Shown one piece after another: positions 18,805-28,181 of a stretch of DNA of 64,000 nucleotides (its first letter is position 1; every line of letters begins with the position of its first letter). The notes under the pieces were generated by a model. That model saw nothing but the letters and a program-made list of their open reading frames with translations, ran no database searches and was not told the origin of the DNA. The stretch covers positions 62,001 through 126,000 of the forward strand of contig JAVBPG010000005.1 of NCBI GenBank assembly GCA_031549685.1, given 5' to 3'. Both the position numbers and the translations under genes were made by a program. This DNA comes from JAITMY01 sp031549685 (GTDB lineage Bacteria > Bacteroidota > Bacteroidia > Bacteroidales > UBA932).

Positions 18805-21800
18805 CTACCATCCATAACTTTTTAAATATGGTTGCTCAGGAACAACAGTCTGGTATGGTTTAAAAATCGGAGTAAGTATATCAACCGGTTGTGTAGGCTC
18901 ATCTACAAATAAAATTAGCCTCCCCTTCAGATTTGTATGCTCACTTGCCTTTATCCTATTTCCGGGCGCCGCAAATTTGTTCCCATAGCTCAAGGCAAAA
19001 ATATTTTGGGAGACGTAAATAGACTCATCCACATTTTCTACCCCAAGTTTGCTACTACCGCTCCAAAGTCCCACTCCTATTTGGGAGCTCGTCAGCAAGC
19101 CCATATCGACGTTCCCTCGGTTTCCACCGAACCTCAAATCATTGCGATGCAGCTTCCAAATGCCGCGCTCGTTAAATGCATTTTTATCAGGTGTGGCCGT
19201 GTATGGCCCGCCACCCAACCAACGAAAGACATCAAAGGAGGGGTTGAACTTCAGCGTCAATCCGAGTTCAAGCAAATTGCCGGTAGCACTCTCCGATGGC
19301 TTGAGCTCGTAGTCGAACACAAGTAGTCCGCTCTGCGTCATTTTAACCGTAACCACTCCTGCTATATACTGCTCCGAATCTTCCCCCTTACTCCACCTGC
19401 AAGTGATTTTTGCCTCTACGCCATCCTTCTGCTTCGCGGCTTCAAACTTTTCAACTACAGGTATGAGAATGTATGGATCCCAGTAAAATTTATCTTTTAA
19501 ACCTTGATACTCGAGCGTAACGGTTACCTTCCTTCCCACGCGCAGGTAGAGTGGAGTCTCGGCAATCCTCAGGCCATTTTCCCCCATGATGGAAAGCATC
19601 CCCTTATCTGAAATCCGATACTGAAGGTTGCCCACCTTAGCTGACACCCCCTTTTTCGAGGCGCTGCCACTAAACTTTTTATTTGCAGGAATGGACATTA
19701 TTAATGACTGATAATCTTTTGCTTGTCCTTTTACATTTACAAGCAGATTCTTCTCATACATAGCCTTTCCCGATGGATCTAAAACCTCAAGGCAGAGCAT
19801 CAGGTCATTATATTCAACAGCCTTAGGCACCTCGGTTTTAACAAGCAGCTTCTCTTTTTTCCTGGCATCAGCTTGAAGCCATAGGCTTCCGGCATCCAAC
19901 GTATTATTTAAGTTCCGCAGGCTCCAATTCATTTTATAGCCATGAAGCGAAATAAAATCAAATCTGTTTTCGACCTCAAGCTCCAAGTTAGCAGAAGAGC
20001 TTGTGCTAACATTTAATGTATCCGTAAGTACAACCACCGGAGAATAAACCTTCCTTACCTGAAAAAAATCTTCCTGAGGATAACCATCCGCATACACCAC
20101 TCCATCCGTACCTTGGTCGCCGAATGTATCCATGTAGCGAACGGAGTCAATCCATACACCCTGCGTAACTTTGGAGGCTATCGGCAAGGAAAATGCTCCA
20201 TCAACCGCACCCAGCTGCTCTTTGCTTTGCGCTGTTACACCTCCATCGGTCAGCAGCGCCTGATCCTGCCAAGCCCATATAGCGCCTCCTATGAGTTTAG
20301 GCTCTGTTAATATTCGGTTGTACTTACTCTCCAAATCGTTAAACGACAAACCGAGCGAATGGGCGTATTCGGTCATAATAACAGGCTTATCGGCACCCTC
20401 TATGAGCTGCTGTATGCGGGTATCGTTCAGATAATGGCCCATATAGATATCGACATTCGGGCTCTGTTTTTTCAGCAGGCTACCAAATGTAGGAGCATTT
20501 TGGGGTAATCCTCGCGGACGGGTAGGATCTTTCTCCTTCACATACTTGATAACCTCCTCGACCACTTTAGTATAGGGATTCTCATTGCCAAGCGTCCATA
20601 CTATCACCGACGGATGATTTTTATCTCTGCGAATGGTAGCCTCTGCCCTCGCTATTAATTCCGGCAAGTAATCCTGATTATTAAGATTTTGATCTCCATG
20701 CCCAAAAGGCACCTCATCAGCCACGTAAAACCCCATCTCATCACAAAGGTTGAGAAAGTCCGCGCCAAAAGGATAGTGCGCCGTGCGAATGAAGTTAATG
20801 TTGGCATCCTTCATCTGCTCCAGCTGCTTACGCCTTTCTTTGTAGGTAAGCGCCCTACCCAACTTGGGGTCTATTTCATTTACGCATACCCCACGCAAAA
20901 GAACAGGTACATGGTTAACCTTAAGGTCAAATCCATCAACATAAACGGTTCTTACCCCAACGCGCTCATTCGCCCTTTGCACCACCACACCTTTTTCATT
21001 CAAAATAGAAACCTCCATCCGGTACAGGTTTGGAGTTTCAGCAGTCCACAATTTAGGATTTTGAATAAATCCTTCGAAGCGGTATGATTTTACATTGGGA
21101 TCAATGGGTTGAGAGAAACCAAGGACATGGTTGTTGAGAGGGTCGCTCAACGCCACGTTAATGCGGTAATTTTCAGAATCTTGCTCAAAACGATTAACAT
21201 CCACCCTAATTTTAACCGCTGCGTTTTTATCTTTACTTAGCTCCGAGGTATAGGTAATGTCTTCGAGGTATATATTATCCAATGGAAACAGCTCCACATC
21301 GCGGGTAATACCAGCAATGGCCCAACAGTCGTTCTTATCGAACTCCCATCCCATAGGCCTTGTTGTAACCATCACGCTGAGTACATTATCCTTGTCAACA
21401 TTAAGGTCGGGAGTTATATCAAACTGGCGTAAATTATAAGAGCTGCCCCACTCCCCCGCTTTTGTTCCGTTTACGTAGCACTCGTACCCGAAATGAACGC
21501 CATCGAATCGCAGTATTACATGCTTGCCCTTCCACGCCGCATCGTATTTGAACTGCGTTCTGTACAATCCCAGGCATTCGGCAATCCATCTGTATTCCGG
21601 CTTTTTGAAACCTTGTGTTTCCCAGTTACCGGGAACAATGATATTATCCCATTGATTTACATCAAACTCAGGATTTTTCCAACCAGAATACTCCGCTGGG
21701 ATGGATAAGCCCTCCACTATTTTGAACTTCCACGTCCCGTTTAGGGATTTGGTAATCATGCGTTCGCGTACAGGATAGAAATCCATTTTTGCCGTATCGC

Positions 21801-21882
21801 TAAACGACGATATTTTATTAGCATTTATATTACTGCCAATTATTAAAAATAAAACAGCCGAAAATATTAATCTTGTCTTCAT
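18805..21882 (-). CDS. GH2 beta-galactosidase, LacZ-like five-domain type
   Basis: 1025 residues, signal peptide MKTRLIFSAVLFLIIGSNINA. LacZ-like order: sugar-binding domain (LNGTWKFKIVEG, IIVPGNWETQGFKKPEY), Ig-like domain, TIM barrel with NHPSVIVWTLGNENPY (acid/base Glu) and PVIMTEYAHSLGLSF (nucleophile Glu), then DUF4981-like and beta-galactosidase small-chain domains (RWLGGGPYTATPDKNAFN). It should cleave beta-linked galactose. The first ~95 codons have a near-identical copy in the broken fragment at 27818-28094. The upstream GH106 stop is 160 bp away, so this gene may have its own promoter, although I see no clear consensus. Confidence 0.92.
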   Translation of the reverse strand: MKTRLIFSAVLFLIIGSNINANKISSFSDTAKMDFYPVRERMITKSLNGTWKFKIVEGLSIPAEYSGWKNPEFDVNQWDNIIVPGNWETQGFKKPEYRWIAECLGLYRTQFKYDAAWKGKHVILRFDGVHFGYECYVNGTKAGEWGSSYNLRQFDITPDLNVDKDNVLSVMVTTRPMGWEFDKNDCWAIAGITRDVELFPLDNIYLEDITYTSELSKDKNAAVKIRVDVNRFEQDSENYRINVALSDPLNNHVLGFSQPIDPNVKSYRFEGFIQNPKLWTAETPNLYRMEVSILNEKGVVVQRANERVGVRTVYVDGFDLKVNHVPVLLRGVCVNEIDPKLGRALTYKERRKQLEQMKDANINFIRTAHYPFGADFLNLCDEMGFYVADEVPFGHGDQNLNNQDYLPELIARAEATIRRDKNHPSVIVWTLGNENPYTKVVEEVIKYVKEKDPTRPRGLPQNAPTFGSLLKKQSPNVDIYMGHYLNDTRIQQLIEGADKPVIMTEYAHSLGLSFNDLESKYNRILTEPKLIGGAIWAWQDQALLTDGGVTAQSKEQLGAVDGAFSLPIASKVTQGVWIDSVRYMDTFGDQGTDGVVYADGYPQEDFFQVRKVYSPVVVLTDTLNVSTSSSANLELEVENRFDFISLHGYKMNWSLRNLNNTLDAGSLWLQADARKKEKLLVKTEVPKAVEYNDLMLCLEVLDPSGKAMYEKNLLVNVKGQAKDYQSLIMSIPANKKFSGSASKKGVSAKVGNLQYRISDKGMLSIMGENGLRIAETPLYLRVGRKVTVTLEYQGLKDKFYWDPYILIPVVEKFEAAKQKDGVEAKITCRWSKGEDSEQYIAGVVTVKMTQSGLLVFDYELKPSESATGNLLELGLTLKFNPSFDVFRWLGGGPYTATPDKNAFNERGIWKLHRNDLRFGGNRGNVDMGLLTSSQIGVGLWSGSSKLGVENVDESIYVSQNIFALSYGNKFAAPGNRIKASEHTNLKGRLILFVDEPTQPVDILTPIFKPYQTVVPEQPYLKSYGW

Positions 21883-22041
21883 TGTTTTTCTGTTTACCTA
21901 GGTTATAGCAAATCCAGCACGCGCATTAAATTACAATGTATTTTTTAGTTATTTACTCTCTGTACCAGACATCGGATATTGCATCGCACTTTCTCCAGAG
22001 TCTTTGGATGGAACGACAGCAGCACCACGCTATTTTTCTAT

Positions 22042-25000
22042 CTACAATGCAACCGAAACAAGCCTTACCGGGCCCAACAAGCCTGATTTTTGCAAAGGGG
22101 TGCTTGCTTTCCACGGTGCAGTATGCGGAGTTAACTTACGCTCACTTTCCAGCAATTTTCGGTCACCAAGCATACGGTTTAGCCACGTATTTACAACCTC
22201 TACCTCAATCGTATTCTCTCCTTTTTTAATGGCTCCCGTTATATTAACATGATAAGGAGTTGTCCACACACCTCCAACATCTTTTCCGTTTACTTTCACT
22301 TTGCCCATAACCGACACTTCGCCAAGATCCAAGTATATTTTTCCAGTGGGAATATTTTGCAGCTTAACCTTCGTTTCGTAATGGGCTGTACCTGAAAAAT
22401 ACTTGATGCGGATATCATCATTTTGGCTCCAATCGCTTAGTTGACTAAATGTTACCACCTCGGCCGGACCTCTCCTAATCGAATCGGATTCAAAGCGCAC
22501 TTTCCATGGCGTATTAACATTGAGCGCTACTTTGGGTATCGAGAAGTTACTCTTACTTCCCGAAGCAAAGGATTTAGCCTTATTGCGGAAAACAATAAAT
22601 ACACTTTCATTCGAATCCAATTGGAGTGGAACCTTTGTTGTAATTCCATTTTGTTCAAAATCAGGCAACGAACGAATTGTTCCGGTTACGGCATTCCACA
22701 ACTCGGGTTGCATTCCTGTTACACGGAATTGAGGATTAATTTGAACAACTTGACTGCTTTGATTGGTTAGAAAATAAATTTCAACACCCTCCTCCTTTAC
22801 TGTTCGGTGTTGATAAAGCACTGAAGCATCGCTATCCAACTCAAAGTCAGGGGGAATATTGAGCGACGCGAACACCTCTTCCAAAGTTTTATTTGTTATT
22901 GTTTTTCCTTTTAATTCCGCCGCTTTTTTTTGCACTTCCGCATCGCACTGAGGGTAATTCTGTAAACTCGGCGAGCACTCCGGTAGTGGACCGATAATAG
23001 TGGCACCATTGGCAATTAACTTTCCGATTTTTTCTAGAACTGCAGGACGCATAGTCTTCTTGGGAGGTAAAACCAAAACACTATATGAAACGCCGTGCGG
23101 CAAAATAAGTCGACCGTTCTTGACGTCCAATTTATTGATAAGAATCTCACTATTAACAAAATCGAAGTAGTAACCTTTAGGCAGAGCGGGATTCATACTA
23201 CCGCTCATAATAGGGACATCTTCTCCAATATAGTAGGCAACATCGGCAACACTCACTCCCTGCTGCAGCAGGAAAGAAGAGCGTTTGATATACTCCACAA
23301 ACATATCTATTTGGCTAAACCAAGTATTTTTCCGATTAAACTCCGTACCAAACCACGCGTCAACACCCGGGTATTCATCATTTACATATTGCTGAATATA
23401 CACGTGCAGCAGCATGCTGTTGGTTCCCGTAGCAAAGGCCAGGTCACCGTATGGTTTCAACATAGTAGGATAGCGTTGGTAAGCACTACCCTCTTTACCA
23501 CCATTGGTAAACGACTCCGCCCATACTCTTGGCTTACCGTAAGTATGAGCACAAGAAGCAGCAGCACGCTTTTCCATAACGTGACGGGAGCTCCAAAACT
23601 CTCCTGCCACCTCGTCGCTTTGACCTCCATATTGCAGCATTTCTCCGGAGAAGCCTGCGTGTCCGTAATTTTCCAGCCAAGTTTTTAATCCATATTTATG
23701 CGAAACTTCACGAAGCCCACCAACATACTCGTACGCCATGGCATCAGCAATAAATCGGTGTAAATCCCACATAAATCGCTCGGTAAGTTCGTAATTACCT
23801 ACCGGATAACCATAATAAGTGGGCAAAAAGGGAGTTGGATCGTAACCATAACGCTGCTCAAATTTCTTCAGCATATCGTCGGTTATATTTTGCGAACCTT
23901 TTTCCCAGCTATCCAGCACAGTATATTTCCAACACTTACGATCGGCGGCAGGAACCCTCTTAATTATTTCACCTAAAAAAGCATTGAAGTGGGCGGTAAT
24001 GTATTCGCTGCTTAACTTGTCGGTTTCCAAACCCGTTGCCTCAGGTGAGGCCGGACTATTTTTTGTATTGGTTGGTGTCATCCCCAATCGCATAATCACC
24101 CAATTACCCTCGGGAACAGTCCAATTTAGAGTACCGTCAACGGCAAGGTGTTCCGAAATATCCAAGACTTCATCCGGATTTACAAATAGTGATTTATCGG
24201 CAAGCGACGCGGGAGTGGAGCCGAATGAACCGAATTTAGCATAGATTTTTTCAGGAAAATGTTCTACAATAGGCGAAGGCGTAATAAACAACGAGGAGAT
24301 TACGCTTTTTTCTTTTGCATTTTTAAAAACTAACCGAAATTCCTTCCCCGTTGTTTCGGGCAGAGACTCCGCTATGGGCGACCGCTGGTCATATCCTCTT
24401 TGAATATCAGCAAAAGCATCTCTATCCATAGCAAACTCTTTGAGGGTGCGATAACCATTTCCGTCTTTTACCTGAACTTCGCATTTTGCATTCAAGTAAT
24501 TGCTTGGGTAAACTATAATGCCGCGAACTGTATTTTCTTCGGGAAAAGAAATAGTAAGAGGAACGCTATCAAAAACAGCCATATTTATGTTCGAACTATC
24601 AAATAGGTTTTTGCGATTTGCCTTAAACGCAATAGTTTTTACATCCTGAAAATCCTTTGTAGGCGGCAATATTTTTTCTGAAATCTTTTTTCCACCCTTC
24701 ACCTGTATCTCTGTTGACGCAAGGTAGCGCATAGCCTGTTCTGGCTTTACCCAAGGTCCTCCCGACTGGCTCCAACCAGCAGAATTAAAAATCCCTATTT
24801 CAATATCTAAGTCGGTTGCCGTTTTCAGCGCGGTATGTATCACCTCCCACCACTCTTTCGACATAAATTTGATTTTACCATAAGGATAATTCTGGTTGTG
24901 ATGTGTGCTCGGACCAATAAATCCAATGGTAGCCATATTGAAGCCCGCGCGTTTGATTGCCTGTAAGTCGGCAACAGCACCCTCTTTGGAAATATTATCG

Positions 25001-25161
25001 CTTACCCAGTACCAAATAACGCCAGTGCGAATACTATCGGGTGTAGACAGAAAACCTTTTTCTAAAAGTCTAGGCTTATTTTGCGCATGTGCAACGGACA
25101 TTAGTGCACACAGAAAAAGTGTGGCGCTTAAAAATCTCATGCTTACATTCATTGCTTTCAT
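22042..25161 (-). CDS. GH106 alpha-L-rhamnosidase
   Basis: 1039 residues with an exported N-terminus (MNVSMRFLSATLFLCALMSVAHAQ). The GH106 opening block TGVIWYWVSDNISKEGAVAD with FNMATIGFIGPS is unmistakable for the family. Glu residues in LDSWEKGSQNITD and RVWAESFTNGG lie at the places of the two catalytic glutamates of the family. A C-terminal carbohydrate-binding-like domain (YLDLGEVSVMGKVKVNGKD, GVWTTPYHVNITG) ends the protein. GH106 enzymes remove terminal alpha-L-rhamnose with inversion from rhamnogalacturonans or arabinogalactan caps. It starts 6 bp after the stop of the GH78 gene, so the two are almost surely cotranscribed. Confidence 0.93.
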   Translation of the reverse strand: MKAMNVSMRFLSATLFLCALMSVAHAQNKPRLLEKGFLSTPDSIRTGVIWYWVSDNISKEGAVADLQAIKRAGFNMATIGFIGPSTHHNQNYPYGKIKFMSKEWWEVIHTALKTATDLDIEIGIFNSAGWSQSGGPWVKPEQAMRYLASTEIQVKGGKKISEKILPPTKDFQDVKTIAFKANRKNLFDSSNINMAVFDSVPLTISFPEENTVRGIIVYPSNYLNAKCEVQVKDGNGYRTLKEFAMDRDAFADIQRGYDQRSPIAESLPETTGKEFRLVFKNAKEKSVISSLFITPSPIVEHFPEKIYAKFGSFGSTPASLADKSLFVNPDEVLDISEHLAVDGTLNWTVPEGNWVIMRLGMTPTNTKNSPASPEATGLETDKLSSEYITAHFNAFLGEIIKRVPAADRKCWKYTVLDSWEKGSQNITDDMLKKFEQRYGYDPTPFLPTYYGYPVGNYELTERFMWDLHRFIADAMAYEYVGGLREVSHKYGLKTWLENYGHAGFSGEMLQYGGQSDEVAGEFWSSRHVMEKRAAASCAHTYGKPRVWAESFTNGGKEGSAYQRYPTMLKPYGDLAFATGTNSMLLHVYIQQYVNDEYPGVDAWFGTEFNRKNTWFSQIDMFVEYIKRSSFLLQQGVSVADVAYYIGEDVPIMSGSMNPALPKGYYFDFVNSEILINKLDVKNGRLILPHGVSYSVLVLPPKKTMRPAVLEKIGKLIANGATIIGPLPECSPSLQNYPQCDAEVQKKAAELKGKTITNKTLEEVFASLNIPPDFELDSDASVLYQHRTVKEEGVEIYFLTNQSSQVVQINPQFRVTGMQPELWNAVTGTIRSLPDFEQNGITTKVPLQLDSNESVFIVFRNKAKSFASGSKSNFSIPKVALNVNTPWKVRFESDSIRRGPAEVVTFSQLSDWSQNDDIRIKYFSGTAHYETKVKLQNIPTGKIYLDLGEVSVMGKVKVNGKDVGGVWTTPYHVNITGAIKKGENTIEVEVVNTWLNRMLGDRKLLESERKLTPHTAPWKASTPLQKSGLLGPVRLVSVAL

Positions 25162-25167
25162 ATCAAT

Positions 25168-27477
25168 TTATATTACTTTATTTCTCACAATAGTGTATTC
25201 ACCCGGAGCAAGTTTAAAGGTTGTATACTTATTCTTGCTCCATTGCTGAGGAGCATCCTGTTGCTTATCCGACAAGGATTGGCCATTTACTGCTACGGAG
25301 GCTCCTTCCGGTAGACGTACAATAGCTGTCGTACCTTTAGGAATATTTACTTTCATAGTAAAACCATTCGAGCTGTTCTCAAAAGAGGTGCTAACCACTC
25401 CCTGTATGGTAGGAACGGACAATGTACCCGAAGTAAATGACGCGGGAGAAGGCTCGATTAGAAAGGTTTTATATCCGGCCTCCAATGGCTTGATGCCAAA
25501 AAGATACTGAGAAATAACAATCTGAGCACCACCACTCCATGCGTGATTAGTTGTTCCTCCGCCAAATCCTTTTTTCCCTATACCCCAGCCTTCATACAAC
25601 GTAGTGTGATCGGCATCGTTTACCATCTCCTCAAAGCGTTTTTTTGTTCTTTCCAGCCCATATTCTCCCTCACCCATTACAAACAGCGCCTCCATGACAT
25701 ACTTTTCCATATACGGGCTTGCATGGCACTGTTTTTTGAACAACTGCAATATACGCGTGTATTTCGATGAGTCGGCAATACCGGAGATAACGGCTAATGC
25801 CTGCACACGGTCATCGGTTTCCTGCTGATAGGCAGGATCACGGTAGGCATATCCGTTCCAGCATTTGTTGTACCCCACCTTTACCTGCTCCATTATACCC
25901 CGATACATGGCAACATCATCTGCATATCCTAGTGCTTCTGCCATTTGCGCTGCGCCACTCAATGCCAAATGGTGCCACCCTGCCATAATCAAACGCATAT
26001 CCTTGTTGGTTCCCCAGTCTCCCCAAAACCATCCTCCCTTGCGCAGCTCCGTAAGCCCGGTTTCATCGATTTTCCAAAGAGACAGATACTTCTTCACAGT
26101 TGGATATACCTCTTCGAGTAAACCACGGTCGGCGGTGTTCATATAGTAAGTCCAAAAGCCATAGTAGCCGATACTGGCGAGCATTTGCCCCGGTAATTCT
26201 TCTTTATAAACACCAGGTACCGGAGCATGTAATACGCCATCCTGACGCTGCCATCCCACCAACTCACGAATAGCTTTAGCCATTAACGCATGTGCTGACG
26301 TTGAATAGGTATAGAAGCTCTGCCCCATCATAAGAACAACATCTCCCCACCACTGGGCACGCTCACGATCGGGACAGTCAAAGTAACTATCGCGCATGTT
26401 CACATACAAGGTACGCTGTGCCTTCTCCCAATAGCGATTATAAAAATCATCGCTGCACATAAAAACACCTTCGGGAGTTGCATCATAGCCGGTTTCACGG
26501 TACTTAACCGCAAGTACATCAACGCCTGAAGGCACAGCTAAAAGAATTTTTTCACCATTCAGCCATCCGTATGACTCGTACTCCTGCATACCCTTTCGGG
26601 TTATATACTCCGCACGTAAATTATGTGTTCCTCCGGCAAACGTATGATCCGTTGAAATGCCTACTAGCTGCCCTCCAATAGGGTCATTCACAGCAACAGC
26701 AGGAGTCATTTGCATGTTATAAGGTAAGAGAGCAATAATGGTATCAACCCCGCTTCCGCTGCGATGTTCAAATATTGCTTCTTTCACCCCAAAATCCTTC
26801 CACTGAGGAATAGGGCGATCTACCAACTTATTCCATGGCGCATCTCCCGGACGACCAATTTCTACTGCGGATTGAAACTCACTCAAGGAGGTCACCGATG
26901 CGGTTTGCCAGCCGGATATATCATTACGGGCATCAAAACGAATATTCGACTCAGAAAGACGATAGTTCGGGGTTGGTTTTCCTGCTGTACCATACGCCGG
27001 ATGAATACGACAAAGCCATTTATTATCACTAAACAAGTTGGTTTTACCTGCTTCCAAATGAAAAAGAAGTCCTGCACGTCCGCTATTTTTATGCGAAAAT
27101 CCATCTTTTCCGAGATGCCAAAGTAGAATGGCTATTTTATTCTCCCCCTTTTTTAAATAAGCGGCAAGATCAACTTTATCGTAATATGTATCATTAGGAT
27201 TAGGGCCGCGCTTAAGTCCACCTTCGAAAATCACAAGTTTCCCATTAATCCAAAGCCAATACTTTGTATCAGTAGCAATAGTTGTTATTGCTTGCTTCGG
27301 CACTTTGTCCAAAACAATATCCCGACGAAAAGCAATCCAGGTATTGGGCACATCAACTCTTTCTTGAGAAGAGGAAATCCAATAGGATAGAATATCTTTT
27401 CCCATAACCAGAGTGGGAAGAGTCATCATCCCGTACAGAATCCCAACAAACAGAAGTCTTTTACACATTACACTCAA
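25168..27477 (-). CDS. GH78-like alpha-L-rhamnosidase
   Basis: 769 residues; signal peptide near residues 4-26. N-terminal beta-domains (TKYWLWINGKLVIFEGGLKRGP, shown here only in part: WLWINGKLVIF) bind sugar in GH78 enzymes. The six-hairpin domain has DSYFDCPDRERAQWWGDV, equivalent to the GH78 acid motif CPxRxERxxWxGD, and a late TTNHAWSGGAQIVISQYLFG block, followed by a C-terminal beta-sandwich (TIVRNKVI end). It should release alpha-L-rhamnose or act on rhamnose-containing oligosaccharides. The gene ends 6 bp before GH106. Just upstream, at 27487-28094, is a recombination scar, so this may now be the first intact gene of its transcript. Confidence 0.85.
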   Translation of the reverse strand: MSVMCKRLLFVGILYGMMTLPTLVMGKDILSYWISSSQERVDVPNTWIAFRRDIVLDKVPKQAITTIATDTKYWLWINGKLVIFEGGLKRGPNPNDTYYDKVDLAAYLKKGENKIAILLWHLGKDGFSHKNSGRAGLLFHLEAGKTNLFSDNKWLCRIHPAYGTAGKPTPNYRLSESNIRFDARNDISGWQTASVTSLSEFQSAVEIGRPGDAPWNKLVDRPIPQWKDFGVKEAIFEHRSGSGVDTIIALLPYNMQMTPAVAVNDPIGGQLVGISTDHTFAGGTHNLRAEYITRKGMQEYESYGWLNGEKILLAVPSGVDVLAVKYRETGYDATPEGVFMCSDDFYNRYWEKAQRTLYVNMRDSYFDCPDRERAQWWGDVVLMMGQSFYTYSTSAHALMAKAIRELVGWQRQDGVLHAPVPGVYKEELPGQMLASIGYYGFWTYYMNTADRGLLEEVYPTVKKYLSLWKIDETGLTELRKGGWFWGDWGTNKDMRLIMAGWHHLALSGAAQMAEALGYADDVAMYRGIMEQVKVGYNKCWNGYAYRDPAYQQETDDRVQALAVISGIADSSKYTRILQLFKKQCHASPYMEKYVMEALFVMGEGEYGLERTKKRFEEMVNDADHTTLYEGWGIGKKGFGGGTTNHAWSGGAQIVISQYLFGIKPLEAGYKTFLIEPSPASFTSGTLSVPTIQGVVSTSFENSSNGFTMKVNIPKGTTAIVRLPEGASVAVNGQSLSDKQQDAPQQWSKNKYTTFKLAPGEYTIVRNKVI

Positions 27478-27486
27478 ACATTATTA

Positions 27487-27821
27487 TCATTTTACGACCG
27501 TCACTCTCTTCGGGGCATCAATCTTGGAAGCAATACCTCCATCTGCATTCTTTGTATGCTTTATTTTGACTACTCCGTATGGCGTTGGGAACGTACCTTC
27601 CGCCCACTGTAAATCGCCCAAATGTGGTTCTACCCTAATGGCTTTGCAGCCCGGTTCCACCACTTGTACACCCAGAATATGCTCGCTCATCCACGCTGTT
27701 GGCCCCGACGACCAGCCATGACAGAAGCTGTGGCGGTATCCGTGATAACAGTAAGCACCAAAATCACCATGAATATCCTTCTTTCCGGGTGAGGGCATTT
27801 CATCCAAGCGGTTGGCATTTT
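27487..27821 (-). pseudogene. C-terminal remnant of a GH78-like gene
   Basis: About 110 codons match the last 110 codons of the intact GH78-like gene at 35969-37744 (NANRLDEM.SPGKKDIHG, HSFCHGWSSGPTAWMSEH, LGDLQWAEGTFPTPYG), with about 14 changes over 106 residues by eye. There is no start region and no catalytic core. The reading frame is closed on the 5' side by the junction at 27818-27821, where the sequence switches to the beginning of a GH2 gene in another frame. It is therefore a dead remnant, unless a short C-terminal domain is made from an internal start. Confidence 0.85.
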
Positions 27822-28094
27822 AAAGCCTTGCGTTTCCCAGTTACCGGGAACAATTATATTATCCCATTGATTTACATCAAATTCAGGATTTTCCCAACCG
27901 GAGTACTCCGCAGGGATAGATAAGCCCTCCACTATTTTGAACTTCCACGTCCCGTTCAGGGATTTGGTAATCATGCGTTCGCGTACAGGATAAAAATCCT
28001 TTTTTGTAGTATCACTAAACGATGATATTGCACTAGCATTTAAGTTACAACTTGTTAAAAATAGGATAATTAAGACTTTTATTTTTCTCTTCAT
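27818..28094 (-). pseudogene. N-terminal remnant of a GH2 beta-galactosidase gene
   Basis: From an ATG at 28094 a signal peptide (MKRKIKVLIILFLTSCNLNA) is followed by 70 residues that differ at only about three positions from the start of the intact GH2 at 18805-21882 (ISSFSDT.K.DFYPVRERM, NPEFDVNQWDNIIVPGN). After GFK the match stops and the frame runs through GH78 DNA out of frame to a stop at 27687. The switch happens inside a 4-base T run (27818-27821) common to both parents. The signal peptide itself differs from that of the intact gene, which suggests an older paralogue or partial conversion. Confidence 0.88.
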
Positions 28095-28181
28095 CGTTTT
28101 CGCATTTTTATTTGGTCTTCAATTGGTACAAGAATAATTAAGAAAAACAACAAAATGGATATCAGTAATTTACAAAAAAGT

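Noticed and set aside
27687..28094. Functional 135-residue chimeric protein
   Set aside because: The last ~45 residues come from out-of-frame GH78 DNA and have no domain; a recombination by-product is the simpler reading.
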